Notes under the pieces: generated by a model
Database searches by the model: none
Seen by the model: only the letters and a program-made list of their open reading frames with translations
Told to the model about the DNA's origin: nothing
NCBI RefSeq assembly: GCF_015776785.2
Contig: NZ_LFMD02000002.1
Span: 158,919-222,918 of the forward strand
From: Kitasatospora sp. SUK 42
GTDB taxonomy: Bacteria; Actinomycetota; Actinomycetes; Streptomycetales; Streptomycetaceae
Length of the DNA stretch: 64,000 bases
Reading direction: 5' to 3'
Made by a program: the position numbers and the translations under genes
Shown here: piece after piece, positions 41,952 to 50,070 of the stretch
Layout: every line of letters starts with the position of its first letter
Position numbering within the stretch: position 1 is the first letter of the stretch

Positions 41952-43547
41952 ATGACCGAGCTGCCGCCGTACTGGCTGCGCGACAACTGCCCGTGCGCCG
42001 AGTGCCGGGACCCGCGCAGCGGGCAGAAGCTGTTCCAGATCAACGAGCTGCCGGACGACCTGGCGGTCGCGGCGAGCGAGGAGACCGACGGCCGCCTGGA
42101 GGTCCTCTGGTCGGACGGGCACCGCTCCCGCTACCCGCTGGAGTGGCTCGCCGAGGAGTCCGAGGGCGACGGGCGCACCGAGCAGGGCAAGCGGCTCTGG
42201 GCGGCCGCGGACTTCGCGCGCGGGATCCCGGAGGCGGAGTGGGCCGCGTACCTCACCGACCCGGCCGAGCAGGCGGCGGTCCTGGCCGCCGTGCGGCGCA
42301 GCGGCTTCGCCGTGCTGCGCGGGGTGCCGACGGTGGAGCGGCAGGTGCTGCGGGTGGCCGAGAGCTTCGGGTACGTGCGGGTCACCAACTACGGCGAGCT
42401 GTTCGACGTCCGGGTCGAGCCGGACCCGAACAACCTGGCCTTCACCAGCGTCGCCATCACCCCGCACACCGACAACCCGTACCGCGACCCGCTGCCGACC
42501 CTCCAGCTGCTGCACTGCCTGGAGAACTCGGCCACCGGCGGCGACTCCGGCCTGGTGGACGGCTTCCGGGCGGCGGCGGTCCTGCGCGAGGAGTCCCCCG
42601 AGGACTTCGCCGTGCTCACCGGCACGCCCGTCCCCTTCGTCTTCCGCGACCGCCGCACCGAACTGCGCGCCGACCGCCCGCTGATCGACGTGGACGCGCT
42701 CGGCCGGATCCGCGAGGTCCGGTTCAACAACCGCTCGATCGGCACCCTGCGCGGCAGCCGTGAGCGGCTGGACGCCTTCTACGCCGCCTACCGCCGCTTC
42801 GCCGCGATCACCCTGCGCCCCGAGCTCCAGCTCACCTTCCGACTGGCCCCCGGCGACTGCCTGGTCTTCGACAACACCCGTCTGCTGCACGCCCGTACGG
42901 CGTTCCAGCAGGACGGCCACCGGCACCTCCAGGGCTGCTACGCCGACCTGGACTCGCTGTCGTCCACCCTCGCCGTGCTGCACCGCCGCGCCGCCGCGCT
43001 GGACGACCTCGCCGCGCTGTTCGCGGGCGAGGGCGCCGGGGAGTACCTGGGCGAGGAGGTGACCATGGCGGAGCACATGCTGCAGGCCGCCGCCGCTGCC
43101 GAGGCCGCCGGGGCGCCCGAGCACCTGGTCGCCGCCGCGCTGCTGCACGACGTCGGGCACTTCTTCGACAAGCGCGGCCAGGGATCCCTGCACGGACGGG
43201 ATCTGATGCGGGGTCAGGACAACCGGCACAGCGACACCGGCGCCGACTGGCTGGCCCGCTGGTTCGGCCCGGAGGTCACCGAGCCGGTCCGGCTGCACGT
43301 GGCCGCCAAGCGCTACCTGTGCGCGGTCGAGCCCGACTACCGCGCGCGGCTGTCCGAGGCCTCGGAGTACACCCTGCGGGTCCAGGGCGGCCCGATGGAC
43401 GAGCGGGAGGCCGCCGACTTCGCCCGACTCCCGGGCGCCGAGGACGCGGTGGCCGTCCGGCGCTGGGACGAGCAGGCCAAGGTGGCCGGCGCGCCGACGC
43501 CGGACTTCGGGCACTACCGCCCGCTGCTCGCCGCGCTCATGCGGTGA
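41952..43547 (+). CDS. TmpA-TmpB-type fusion: Fe/2OG dioxygenase plus PhnZ-like HD oxygenase
   Basis: A single 531-residue chain. Residues 1-75 are the small Zn domain of the gamma-butyrobetaine hydroxylase family (WLRDNCPCAECRD, His57). Residues about 85-335 are the dioxygenase, with Fe ligands H172-x-D174 and H313 and the 2-oxoglutarate Arg315. Residues about 362-531 are a PhnZ/TmpB-type HD domain: substrate motif Y365-x-x-E368, metal ligands H375, H399-D400, H426, H449 and D506. TmpA hydroxylates 2-(trimethylamino)ethylphosphonate and TmpB cleaves the C-P bond to glycine betaine and phosphate. PhnY/PhnZ do the same with 2-aminoethylphosphonate. All catalytic residues are present in both halves. 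The ATG follows GGAGGAGACCG. The betaine-like N-domain favours a quaternary substrate, but this is inference. Confidence 0.88.
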   Translation: MTELPPYWLRDNCPCAECRDPRSGQKLFQINELPDDLAVAASEETDGRLEVLWSDGHRSRYPLEWLAEESEGDGRTEQGKRLWAAADFARGIPEAEWAAYLTDPAEQAAVLAAVRRSGFAVLRGVPTVERQVLRVAESFGYVRVTNYGELFDVRVEPDPNNLAFTSVAITPHTDNPYRDPLPTLQLLHCLENSATGGDSGLVDGFRAAAVLREESPEDFAVLTGTPVPFVFRDRRTELRADRPLIDVDALGRIREVRFNNRSIGTLRGSRERLDAFYAAYRRFAAITLRPELQLTFRLAPGDCLVFDNTRLLHARTAFQQDGHRHLQGCYADLDSLSSTLAVLHRRAAALDDLAALFAGEGAGEYLGEEVTMAEHMLQAAAAAEAAGAPEHLVAAALLHDVGHFFDKRGQGSLHGRDLMRGQDNRHSDTGADWLARWFGPEVTEPVRLHVAAKRYLCAVEPDYRARLSEASEYTLRVQGGPMDEREAADFARLPGAEDAVAVRRWDEQAKVAGAPTPDFGHYRPLLAALMR

Positions 43548-43574
43548 GGGCGGCCGCGCCCGGGGGCCGGACGG

Positions 43575-44384
43575 TCAGTCCAGCTCCCGGGCGTGCCGCG
43601 AAAGCGCCGACGTGGCCAGCGAGTTGTGCACGCTGAAGGCCACCGTGCCGGGCAGGTAGCGGTCCTGGGACCACTCCACCGGCGTGCCGGTCGGGTCGGT
43701 GGTGCGCCGCCGTTCGCGCAGCAGCGGGCCGCCCCGGCGGCAGCCGAGCAGCCGGGCGTCCTCCGCGTTGGCCGCGACGATGTCGATGGTGTGGTCGGCG
43801 TCGGTGAACAGGATGCCGTGCTCGCGCAGCACCTCGGTGTGCGAGACGACGTCCGGCGGCAGTTCGGCGACGATCTCGCCGACCCGCGGCGGGTAGACGG
43901 TGCGCTCGACCATCACCGGGGTGCCGGACAGCGTCCGCAGCCGGACCGTCACGTACACCTCGGCGCCGGGCTCCAGCCGCAGCTGCTCGCGCTCGGCGGC
44001 GTCGGCCGGGCGGCGCACCAGCGAGTCCAGGATGCCGCCGGGCTCCTCGCCCATCGAGTACGCCCAGTGCGTGAAGCTGAGCAGTTCGGAGAAGCTCTGC
44101 ACCCGGGCGCCGCCGAGCACCACCCGCCGGGTGCCCCGGCGGGAGGTGACCAGCCCGTCCGAGCGCAGCACGGCGAGCGCCTGGCGGACGGTGCCCCGGG
44201 AGACCCCGTACTGCTCGGCCAGCGCGCCCTCGGCCGGCAGCCGGCCCGCCTCGCCGTAGGCGCCGGTGGTGATGGCCTCGCGCAGATCGGCGGCCACCTT
44301 GCGGTACAGGGCGCCGGACGCACGTTCGGCGGGTCGCTGCTGCTCGGCCACGGGGCGCTCGGGTTCAAGTGCCACGTCAGTCAA
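43575..44384 (-). CDS. GntR/HutC-family regulator of phosphonate use (PhnR-like)
   Basis: A 269-residue regulator. Winged-helix domain at about residues 25-95 (ALYRKVAADLREAITTGAYG, EQYGVSRGTVRQALAVLRSDG), then a UTRA ligand domain (about 105-255) with RVQSFSELLSFTHWAYSMG and PVMVERTVYPPRVGEIV. The start is a TTG with AGGAGG four bases before it. It lies between the fused oxygenase (convergent, 27 bases) and the importer operon (divergent). GTTG-N6-CAAC palindromes occur in front of three phosphonate transcription units. The effector is probably an alkylphosphonate or a breakdown product. Confidence 0.88.
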   Translation of the reverse strand: MTDVALEPERPVAEQQRPAERASGALYRKVAADLREAITTGAYGEAGRLPAEGALAEQYGVSRGTVRQALAVLRSDGLVTSRRGTRRVVLGGARVQSFSELLSFTHWAYSMGEEPGGILDSLVRRPADAAEREQLRLEPGAEVYVTVRLRTLSGTPVMVERTVYPPRVGEIVAELPPDVVSHTEVLREHGILFTDADHTIDIVAANAEDARLLGCRRGGPLLRERRRTTDPTGTPVEWSQDRYLPGTVAFSVHNSLATSALSRHARELD

Positions 44385-44535
44385 TGTCCCTCCTGGGGCG
44401 GTGTCCTGCGCAGCTTCACCGGCGCGGACAGCCCGACCTTATCCCGCTGCGCCTTCCGAGCATCGCACCGAACGGATCAAGCTCAACTGGCCGGATTCCA
44501 CCGTTCCCGCAGCCGACCCCGGTTCTGGGCCGTCC

Positions 44536-44557
44536 GTTCACCTTCCCGTCACCGGAT
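44536..44557 (+). promoter_or_regulatory. PHO-box-like direct repeats before the importer operon
   Basis: GTTCACCTTCC at 44536 and CGTCACCGGAT at 44547 are two units at 11-bp spacing. The first matches the PhoP consensus exactly over its seven core bases. They lie about 28 bases upstream of GntR site 2, the same order and near-equal distance as at the oxygenase promoter. Confidence 0.55.
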
Positions 44558-44584
44558 TCCGGGTTACTTACCTCCGTCAGCGAA

Positions 44585-44598
44585 GTTGGCTAGTCAAC
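44585..44598. promoter_or_regulatory. GntR-type operator, site 2 (regulator/importer divergent promoter)
   Basis: GTTGGCTAGTCAAC, identical to site 1 in 12 of 14 core bases, between the divergent GntR gene and the importer operon. It can serve both promoters. I see no gene in the 355-base gap 44385-44739, which otherwise holds the PHO-like repeats and the CAGGAGA ribosome site of the first importer gene. Confidence 0.75.
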
Positions 44599-44739
44599 TC
44601 GGACGGTTTCGAACGGATACCGGACGACGGCCGGACGGAATCCACCAGGCGGCCACTCGCACGATCGTTCCCCCGATCAGACACCACAACTCCCGTGCAG
44701 CACCCCCCTTCGCAGTACACCCGATCAGGAGACTGACCC

Positions 44740-45912
44740 GTGTCCGTGCACCGCGCCCGCTCCGCCGCCTTCGCGGCCGTCCTCACCGCCGCCGCGCTGT
44801 CCCTCACCGCCTGCGGCTCCGCGGGCTCCTCCACCGCGAAGTCCGGCAGCGGCGACGCCGCGGGCGGCAAGAGCGCCAAGACCGCCACCTCGGTCGCCGA
44901 CTTCGGCGGCATGGACGGCCTGGTCGCCGCCGCCAAGAAGGAGGGCAAGCTGCACGTCATCACGCTGCCCCGCACCTGGGCGAACTACGGCAAGCTGATG
45001 GACGACTTCAAGGCGAAGTACGGCATCGAGATCGAGGACGAGAACCCGGACGGCACCAGCCAGGACGAGATCAACGCGGTCACCTCCCGCAAGGGCCAGG
45101 ACCGCGCCCCCGACGTCCTCGACCTCGGCTCCGCCTTCGCGCTCAGCGCCGCCAAGCAGGGCCTGCTGGCCCCGTACAAGGTGACCGACTTCGACAAGAT
45201 CCCGGCCACCATGAAGAACGCCGACGGCCTGCACTACAACGACTACGGCGGCTACATGGCGATCGGCTGCGACGCCAAGAAGGTGTCCGTCTGCCCGAAG
45301 ACCTTCGCCGACCTGCTGAAGCCCGACTACAAGGGCATGGTCGCCCTCAACGGCAACCCGACCAAGGCCGGTGCCGCCTTCGGCGCCGTCTACGCGGCCG
45401 CGCTCGCCAACGGCGGCTCGCTGGACAACATCCAGCCCGGCATCGACTTCTTCGGCAAGGTCAAGCAGGCCGGCAACTTCAACCCGGTCGAGGTCACCCC
45501 GGCGACCATCGAGAAGGGCGAGACCCCGATCACCATCGACTGGTCCTACCTGAGCGCCGGCTACGCCGACAAGTTCAAGGACAAGGGCATCGACTGGCAG
45601 GTGGCCATCCCCTCGGACGGCTCCTACGCCCAGTACTACAACCAGGCCATCAACAAGGACGCCCCGCACCCGGCCGCCGCGCGCCTGTGGCAGGAGTACC
45701 TCTACAGCGCCGAGGGCCAGAACGGCTTCCTGGGCGGCTACGCCACCCCGGCCCTGTTCGACTCCATGAAGACCGCCGGCACCCTGGACACGGCCGCCGC
45801 CGCCAAGCTCCCCGCCGTCGAGAAGCCCTTCACCACCTTCCCGACCCAGGAGCAGACGGACGCGGCCAAGAAGACCGTGACCGAGAACTGGGCCAAGGCG
45901 ATCGCGGGCTGA
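44740..45912 (+). CDS. ABC importer substrate-binding lipoprotein (aminoethylphosphonate type, PhnS-like)
   Basis: A 390-residue extracellular solute-binding protein. Signal peptide with lipobox LTAC; the lipidated Cys is about residue 27. The mature part begins with a Ser/Gly/Lys-rich linker. Family text of the iron/spermidine/2-AEP type follows: AAKKEGKLHVITLPRTWANYG, DFKAKYGIEIEDENPDGTSQD, VTPATIEKGETPITIDWSYL and NQAINKDAPHPAAARLWQEYL. The start is the GTG at 44740. It opens a four-gene importer operon. Phosphonate use is inferred from the surrounding enzymes; on its own the protein could bind polyamines or iron. Confidence 0.85.
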   Translation: MSVHRARSAAFAAVLTAAALSLTACGSAGSSTAKSGSGDAAGGKSAKTATSVADFGGMDGLVAAAKKEGKLHVITLPRTWANYGKLMDDFKAKYGIEIEDENPDGTSQDEINAVTSRKGQDRAPDVLDLGSAFALSAAKQGLLAPYKVTDFDKIPATMKNADGLHYNDYGGYMAIGCDAKKVSVCPKTFADLLKPDYKGMVALNGNPTKAGAAFGAVYAAALANGGSLDNIQPGIDFFGKVKQAGNFNPVEVTPATIEKGETPITIDWSYLSAGYADKFKDKGIDWQVAIPSDGSYAQYYNQAINKDAPHPAAARLWQEYLYSAEGQNGFLGGYATPALFDSMKTAGTLDTAAAAKLPAVEKPFTTFPTQEQTDAAKKTVTENWAKAIAG

Positions 45913-45918
45913 CCTGAG

Positions 45919-46899
45919 ATGACCACGGCTCCCACCCCGGTGCCGGCCCCCGCCTCCGCCGCTCACAGCGGCGGGGGCGCCACCGCCGGCCCCGTCACCC
46001 CCGCCACGGCCACGGCGACCACCGCCAAGGCCCCCCGCCCCGGCAGGCGCCGGACCGGCGGCAGCCGCGCCTGGCTCGCCGCCCTCCCCCTGCTGCTCTT
46101 CTTCGTGATCGGCTTCGGCCTGCCCGCCGTCGCGATCGCCATCGGGGCGTTCACCACCTCGACGGACGCCCCCGACGGCGGCGGCACCTTCACCACCGAC
46201 AACCTCACCGGCTCCCTCCAGGGCGCCTACTGGACGGCCCTGTGGGGCAGCGTGAAGCTCTCCCTGCTCACCGCCCTGATCGCCACCGTGGTCGGCCTGC
46301 CGCTGGCCCAGGCCGTGGCCACCTCCCGGTTCCGGGTGTTCCGCGAGGCCGTGATGTCCGCCTCCGGCGTGCTCGCCAACTTCGGCGGCGTGCCGCTGGC
46401 CTTCATGTTCGTCGCCACCCTCGGCAACTCCGGCGAGGTCACCAAGAAGCTCGGCCTGACCCGGCACGGCTGGAACCTCTACACGTTCTCCGGCCTGTCG
46501 GTGGTCTACCTGTACTTCCTCGTCCCGCTGCTGGTCATCACCATCACCCCGGCCCTGGAGGGCCTGAAGGCCCAGTGGCGCGAGGCCGCGGCCAACAACG
46601 GCGCCACCGCCCTGCAGTACTGGCGGCACGTGGCACTGCCGGTGCTGGTGCCCTCGCTGCTCGGCGGCTTCGTGCTGCTGTTCGGCGCCTCCTTCGCCGC
46701 GTACGCCACCGCCGAGGCCATGGTCGGCAGTTCGGTGCCGCTGATCTCGATGCAGATCGGCGACGCGCTGTCCGGCAACGTCCTGGTCGGCCAGGGCAAC
46801 CTCGCCCTCGCCCTCGGCCTCGACATGATCGTGGTCGCCTGCCTGGTGATGGCCGTGTACCTGCCCCTTCAGCGCCGGAGTGCCAAGTGGCTCGCCTGA
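45919..46899 (+). CDS. ABC importer permease 1 (PhnU-like)
   Basis: A 326-residue inner-membrane permease with an unusual 45-residue Pro/Ala/Thr-rich cytoplasmic leader before the first helix (WLAALPLLLFFVIGFGLP). About six to seven helices follow. The EAA loop that contacts the ATPase reads EAAANNGATALQYWRHVALP. It begins six bases after the binding-protein stop and overlaps the second permease by 13 bases. Confidence 0.87.
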   Translation: MTTAPTPVPAPASAAHSGGGATAGPVTPATATATTAKAPRPGRRRTGGSRAWLAALPLLLFFVIGFGLPAVAIAIGAFTTSTDAPDGGGTFTTDNLTGSLQGAYWTALWGSVKLSLLTALIATVVGLPLAQAVATSRFRVFREAVMSASGVLANFGGVPLAFMFVATLGNSGEVTKKLGLTRHGWNLYTFSGLSVVYLYFLVPLLVITITPALEGLKAQWREAAANNGATALQYWRHVALPVLVPSLLGGFVLLFGASFAAYATAEAMVGSSVPLISMQIGDALSGNVLVGQGNLALALGLDMIVVACLVMAVYLPLQRRSAKWLA

Positions 46900-47708
46900 T
46901 CAATCGCATCCGTTTCGGCCGCGGCCTGGTCCTGCTGATCTGCGGGATCTACTTCGCGGTGCCGATGGCCGCCTCGCTGTGGTTCAGCATCGACGACAAC
47001 AAGGGCGGGACCACCTTCCGCGCCTACACCGAGCTGCTGAACGCCCCCGGCTTCACCGACAGCCTGGTGCTGAGCCTCGAACTGGCCGCCGTCACCGTGG
47101 TGGTGCTGCTGCTCCTGCTGGTCCCCGCGGTGCTCGCCGCCCGGCTCGGCGCACCGAGGCTGCGCCCGGTGATCGAGGTGATGTGCTCGATGCCGCTGGT
47201 CGTCCCGGTGGTCGCGCTCACCACCGGCATCATCGGCGTGCTGCGCTGGGGCCCGGACTACCTCCAGGACACCCCGCTCTTCCAGACCATCGTGGCCATC
47301 CAGGACCCGAAGTTCCCGATCGTCCTGATCATCGCCTACGTGCTGATGGCGCTGCCCTTCGCCTACCGGGCGATCGACGCCGGACTGCGCGGCGTGGACG
47401 TGGTCACCCTGGTCGAGGCCGCCCGCAACTGCGGGGCCGGCTGGCTGCGCGCGGTGTTCACCGTCGTCCTGCCCAACCTGCGCAGCGCGCTGCTGAACGC
47501 CGCCGTGCTCACCGTCGCCCTGGTGCTCGGCGAGTTCACCACCGCCTCCATCCTCGGCTTCACCCCCTTCTCGGTGTGGATCAACTCCAACGGCAAGAGC
47601 GACGGCCAGATGTCCGTCGCGGTCTCGATGCTCAGCCTGCTGATCGTCTGGCTCGTCCTGCTGCTGATGTCCGCCGTCGGCCGCGGCCGCAAGGCCGCCC
47701 GGTCCTGA
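46887..47708 (+). CDS. ABC importer permease 2 (PhnV-like)
   Basis: A 273-residue permease partner. First helix: GLVLLICGIYFAVPMAASLW. EAA loop: EAARNCGAGWLRAVFTVVLP. The GTG at 46887 lies inside the 3' end of permease 1 and yields MARLINRIRFGRG just before the first helix, a typical permease start. The frame is open well upstream but there runs antisense to the reading frame of permease 1. Confidence 0.87.
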   Translation: MARLINRIRFGRGLVLLICGIYFAVPMAASLWFSIDDNKGGTTFRAYTELLNAPGFTDSLVLSLELAAVTVVVLLLLLVPAVLAARLGAPRLRPVIEVMCSMPLVVPVVALTTGIIGVLRWGPDYLQDTPLFQTIVAIQDPKFPIVLIIAYVLMALPFAYRAIDAGLRGVDVVTLVEAARNCGAGWLRAVFTVVLPNLRSALLNAAVLTVALVLGEFTTASILGFTPFSVWINSNGKSDGQMSVAVSMLSLLIVWLVLLLMSAVGRGRKAARS

Positions 47709-47743
47709 TCCAACCCCCCATTGCCATCCAGGAGTTACCAGCC

Positions 47744-48829
47744 ATGACCACGGCCACCGCCCCCGCCACCGGCAAGGCCCCGGCCGCCGGCGGCGCCACC
47801 GTCGAGTTCCGCTCGCTGCGCCGGTCCTTCGGCGCCACCACCGCCCTCGACGGCCTGGACCTGACCGTCAACCCGGGCGAACTGCTCGCCCTGCTCGGCC
47901 CGTCCGGCTGCGGCAAGACCACCGCGCTGCGCATCCTGGCCGGCTTCGAGCAGCACGACTCCGGCGAGGTGCTGGTCGACGGCCAGGACATCACCACGAT
48001 CCCCGCGCACAAGCGCGACGCGGGCATGGTGTTCCAGTCGTACAGCCTCTTCCCGCACCTGACCGCGCTGGACAACGTCGCCTTCGGGCTGCGGATGCGC
48101 GGCACCGGCAAGGCCGAACGCCGCAAGCGCGCCCACGAGTTGCTGGACCTGGTCGGCCTGCCGCACCGCGCCGAGCACTACCCGCACCAGATGTCCGGCG
48201 GCCAGCAGCAGCGCATCGCGCTCGCCCGCGCGCTCGCCCTCCAGCCGCGCGTCCTGCTGCTGGACGAGCCGCTGTCCGCGCTGGACGCCAAGGTCCGCCT
48301 CCAGCTGCGCGAGGAGATCCGGCGCCTCCAGCAGGAGTTGGGCATCACCACCCTGTTCGTCACGCACGACCAGGAGGAGGCGCTCTCGATGGCCGACCGG
48401 GTCGCGGTGCTGCGGGCCGGGAAGCTGGAGCAGTGCGCCACCCCGTCCGAGCTGTACGGCCGCCCGGCCACCGCCTTCGTCGCCGAGTTCGTCGGCACCA
48501 TGAGCCGCATCCCGTGCACCCGCACCTCGGACGGCGTCGAGGTGCTCGGCCGCCGGCACGCGGTGGACGGCGAGCTCCCGGCCGACGGCGACCTCGACGT
48601 GCTGGTCCGCCCGGAGAACGTCACCCTGGCCCCGTCCGCGACCGGCCCCGCGCTGGTGGTGACCGCGTCCTTCCTCGGCGCCGTCTCCCGGCTCACCGTC
48701 CGCCTGGACGACGGCACCGAGGTCAAGGCCGACCTGCCCACCGAGGCCGCCGCCGCGCTGCCGGCCGGCTCGCGCGCCGACCTCACCCTGCCGGAGCGCC
48801 CGGTACTGGTGGACCGGCGCGTCGCCTGA
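47744..48829 (+). CDS. ABC importer ATPase (PhnT-like)
   Basis: A 361-residue ATPase of the PotA/FbpC/PhnT group. Walker A LGPSGCGKTTALRI, Q-loop GMVFQSYSLFPHLT, signature MSGGQQQRIALARA, Walker B VLLLDEPLSALDAK and switch His in LFVTHDQEEALSMADR. A C-terminal TOBE-like domain (about 270-355) carries VLVRPENVTLAP. The ATG at 47744 has AGGAG nearby. It completes the importer with the binding protein and two permeases. Confidence 0.9.
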   Translation: MTTATAPATGKAPAAGGATVEFRSLRRSFGATTALDGLDLTVNPGELLALLGPSGCGKTTALRILAGFEQHDSGEVLVDGQDITTIPAHKRDAGMVFQSYSLFPHLTALDNVAFGLRMRGTGKAERRKRAHELLDLVGLPHRAEHYPHQMSGGQQQRIALARALALQPRVLLLDEPLSALDAKVRLQLREEIRRLQQELGITTLFVTHDQEEALSMADRVAVLRAGKLEQCATPSELYGRPATAFVAEFVGTMSRIPCTRTSDGVEVLGRRHAVDGELPADGDLDVLVRPENVTLAPSATGPALVVTASFLGAVSRLTVRLDDGTEVKADLPTEAAAALPAGSRADLTLPERPVLVDRRVA

Positions 48830-48878
48830 GAGCCTCGAACCGCCCCGCACCGACCGAAGAACCACCGAAGGTACCGCC

Positions 48879-49556
48879 ATGCCTGAATCCCTCGCACTCC
48901 CCTCGGCCGTCCTGTTCGACATGGACGGCACCCTGGTCGACACCGAACAACTGTGGTGGCAGGCCGCCGCCGAACTCGCCGAGGAACTGAGCCACCCGCT
49001 CACCGACCGGGACGCCCCCGAGGTGCTCGGCCAGGCCGTCGAGCACACCGCCGCCCACCTGCACCGGGTCAGCGGCACCGCCCTCACCGAGGCCGAACTC
49101 GCCGACCGGCTGGGCGAGTCCTTCGCCGGCAAGGTCGCCGCCGAGACGGTGCCGCGCCCCGGCGCGCTCGCCCTGCTGACCGCGCTGCGCGAGGCCCGGG
49201 TGCCCACCGCACTGGTCTCCGCCTCCCCGCGCCGGGTGGTCGACCTGGTGCTGTCCGCCATCGGCCGCGACTGGTTCGCCGTCACCCTGGCCGCCGAGGA
49301 CACCCCGCGCACCAAGCCCGCGCCCGATCCGTACCTGGCCGCCGCCGAGCGGCTCGGCCTGGACCCGGCCGCCTGCGTCGCCGTCGAGGACACCCCGACC
49401 GGGGTCGCCTCCGCCAGCGCGGCCGGCTGCGCGGTGCTCGCGGTGCCGTCCACCGCCGTGCCGATCCCGGACGGCGACCGGATCACGCTGCTGGACAGCC
49501 TGGAACGGGCCGACCTCGCCCTGCTGGGGAAGCTCGGCACCGCCCCGGCCGTTTGA
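48879..49556 (+). CDS. HAD-family phosphatase in the phosphonate operon
   Basis: A 225-residue haloacid dehalogenase hydrolase of the beta-phosphoglucomutase/phosphatase subclass. Motif I is FDMDGTLVDTEQLW, with both Asp residues, unlike the second HAD protein at 50071. Motif II TALVSASPRRVV, motif III Lys in PRTKPAPDPYL, motif IV VAVEDTPTGVASA. It lies 49 bases after the importer ATPase, so is likely in its operon. It may dephosphorylate a pathway by-product; the substrate is unknown. Confidence 0.85.
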   Translation: MPESLALPSAVLFDMDGTLVDTEQLWWQAAAELAEELSHPLTDRDAPEVLGQAVEHTAAHLHRVSGTALTEAELADRLGESFAGKVAAETVPRPGALALLTALREARVPTALVSASPRRVVDLVLSAIGRDWFAVTLAAEDTPRTKPAPDPYLAAAERLGLDPAACVAVEDTPTGVASASAAGCAVLAVPSTAVPIPDGDRITLLDSLERADLALLGKLGTAPAV

Positions 49557-49563
49557 CAGCCAC

Positions 49564-49884
49564 ATGCCCTACCTCCTGCTCGCCCTCGCCATCCTGAGCG
49601 AGGTCTGCGCCACCAGCTGCCTCAAGCTCACCGAGGGGTTCACCCGCCTCTGGCCCAGCCTGGGCGTGGCCCTCGGCTACGCCCTCTCCTTCCTGCTGCT
49701 CGGCCGCGCGCTCAAGCACATACCGGTCTCGATCGCCTACGCGGTCTGGTCGGGTGCCGGAACGGCGGCGGTCGCCGGAATAGGCGTGATCGCCTTCGGT
49801 GAATCCCTGGGCCGGCCGCAATGGCTGGGGATCGCCCTGGTGATCATCGGAGTGGTCGTCCTCAACCTCAAGGGCAGCCACTGA
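49564..49884 (+). CDS. Small multidrug resistance (SMR) transporter
   Basis: A 106-residue EmrE-type protein with four hydrophobic helices. The essential membrane Glu is Glu13 in LAILSEVCATSCLKLTEG. The conserved helix-3 stretch is SIAYAVWSGAGTA. It starts seven bases after the HAD stop, so ends the importer operon. SMR proteins export quaternary ammonium or guanidinium compounds. In this setting it could relieve a quaternary amine burden, which fits a trimethylaminoethylphosphonate pathway but is only inference. Confidence 0.85.
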   Translation: MPYLLLALAILSEVCATSCLKLTEGFTRLWPSLGVALGYALSFLLLGRALKHIPVSIAYAVWSGAGTAAVAGIGVIAFGESLGRPQWLGIALVIIGVVVLNLKGSH

Positions 49885-49907
49885 CGGCCTCCACCAACCG
49901 AACACCA

Positions 49908-49954
49908 ACGGCCGGAGTGGGAAGTCGGATCCCCCGACTTCCCACTCCGGCCGT
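49908..49954. terminator. Very strong terminator after the importer operon
   Basis: Perfect 21-bp arms around a 5-base loop, starting ACGGCCGGAGTGGGAAGTCG at 49908, 24 bases after the SMR stop. Confidence 0.9.
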
Positions 49955-50016
49955 TCCGTTCTTCCCGTTCCCCCGTTCCCCCGCTCTTCCTGTTCTTCCC
50001 GTTTCCGGCCGTTCAG

Positions 50017-50062
50017 CCGGAAGGGCGGAGCCCGGGGAACCCCCGCGACTCCGCCCTTCCGG
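50017..50062. terminator. Terminator of the phosphonatase-like gene
   Basis: Perfect 14-bp arms CCGGAAGGGCGGAG and CTCCGCCCTTCCGG, ending nine bases beyond the minus-strand stop at 50071. Together with the hairpin at 49908 it insulates two convergent units; the stretch between is pyrimidine-rich. Confidence 0.8.
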
Positions 50063-50070
50063 GAAGTGAA

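Noticed and set aside
43593..45917. Long plus-strand frame across the GntR gene, the gap and the binding-protein gene
   Set aside because: It runs antisense to the GntR gene and out of frame with the importer lipoprotein, with Arg/Pro-rich shadow composition. It joins unrelated units.
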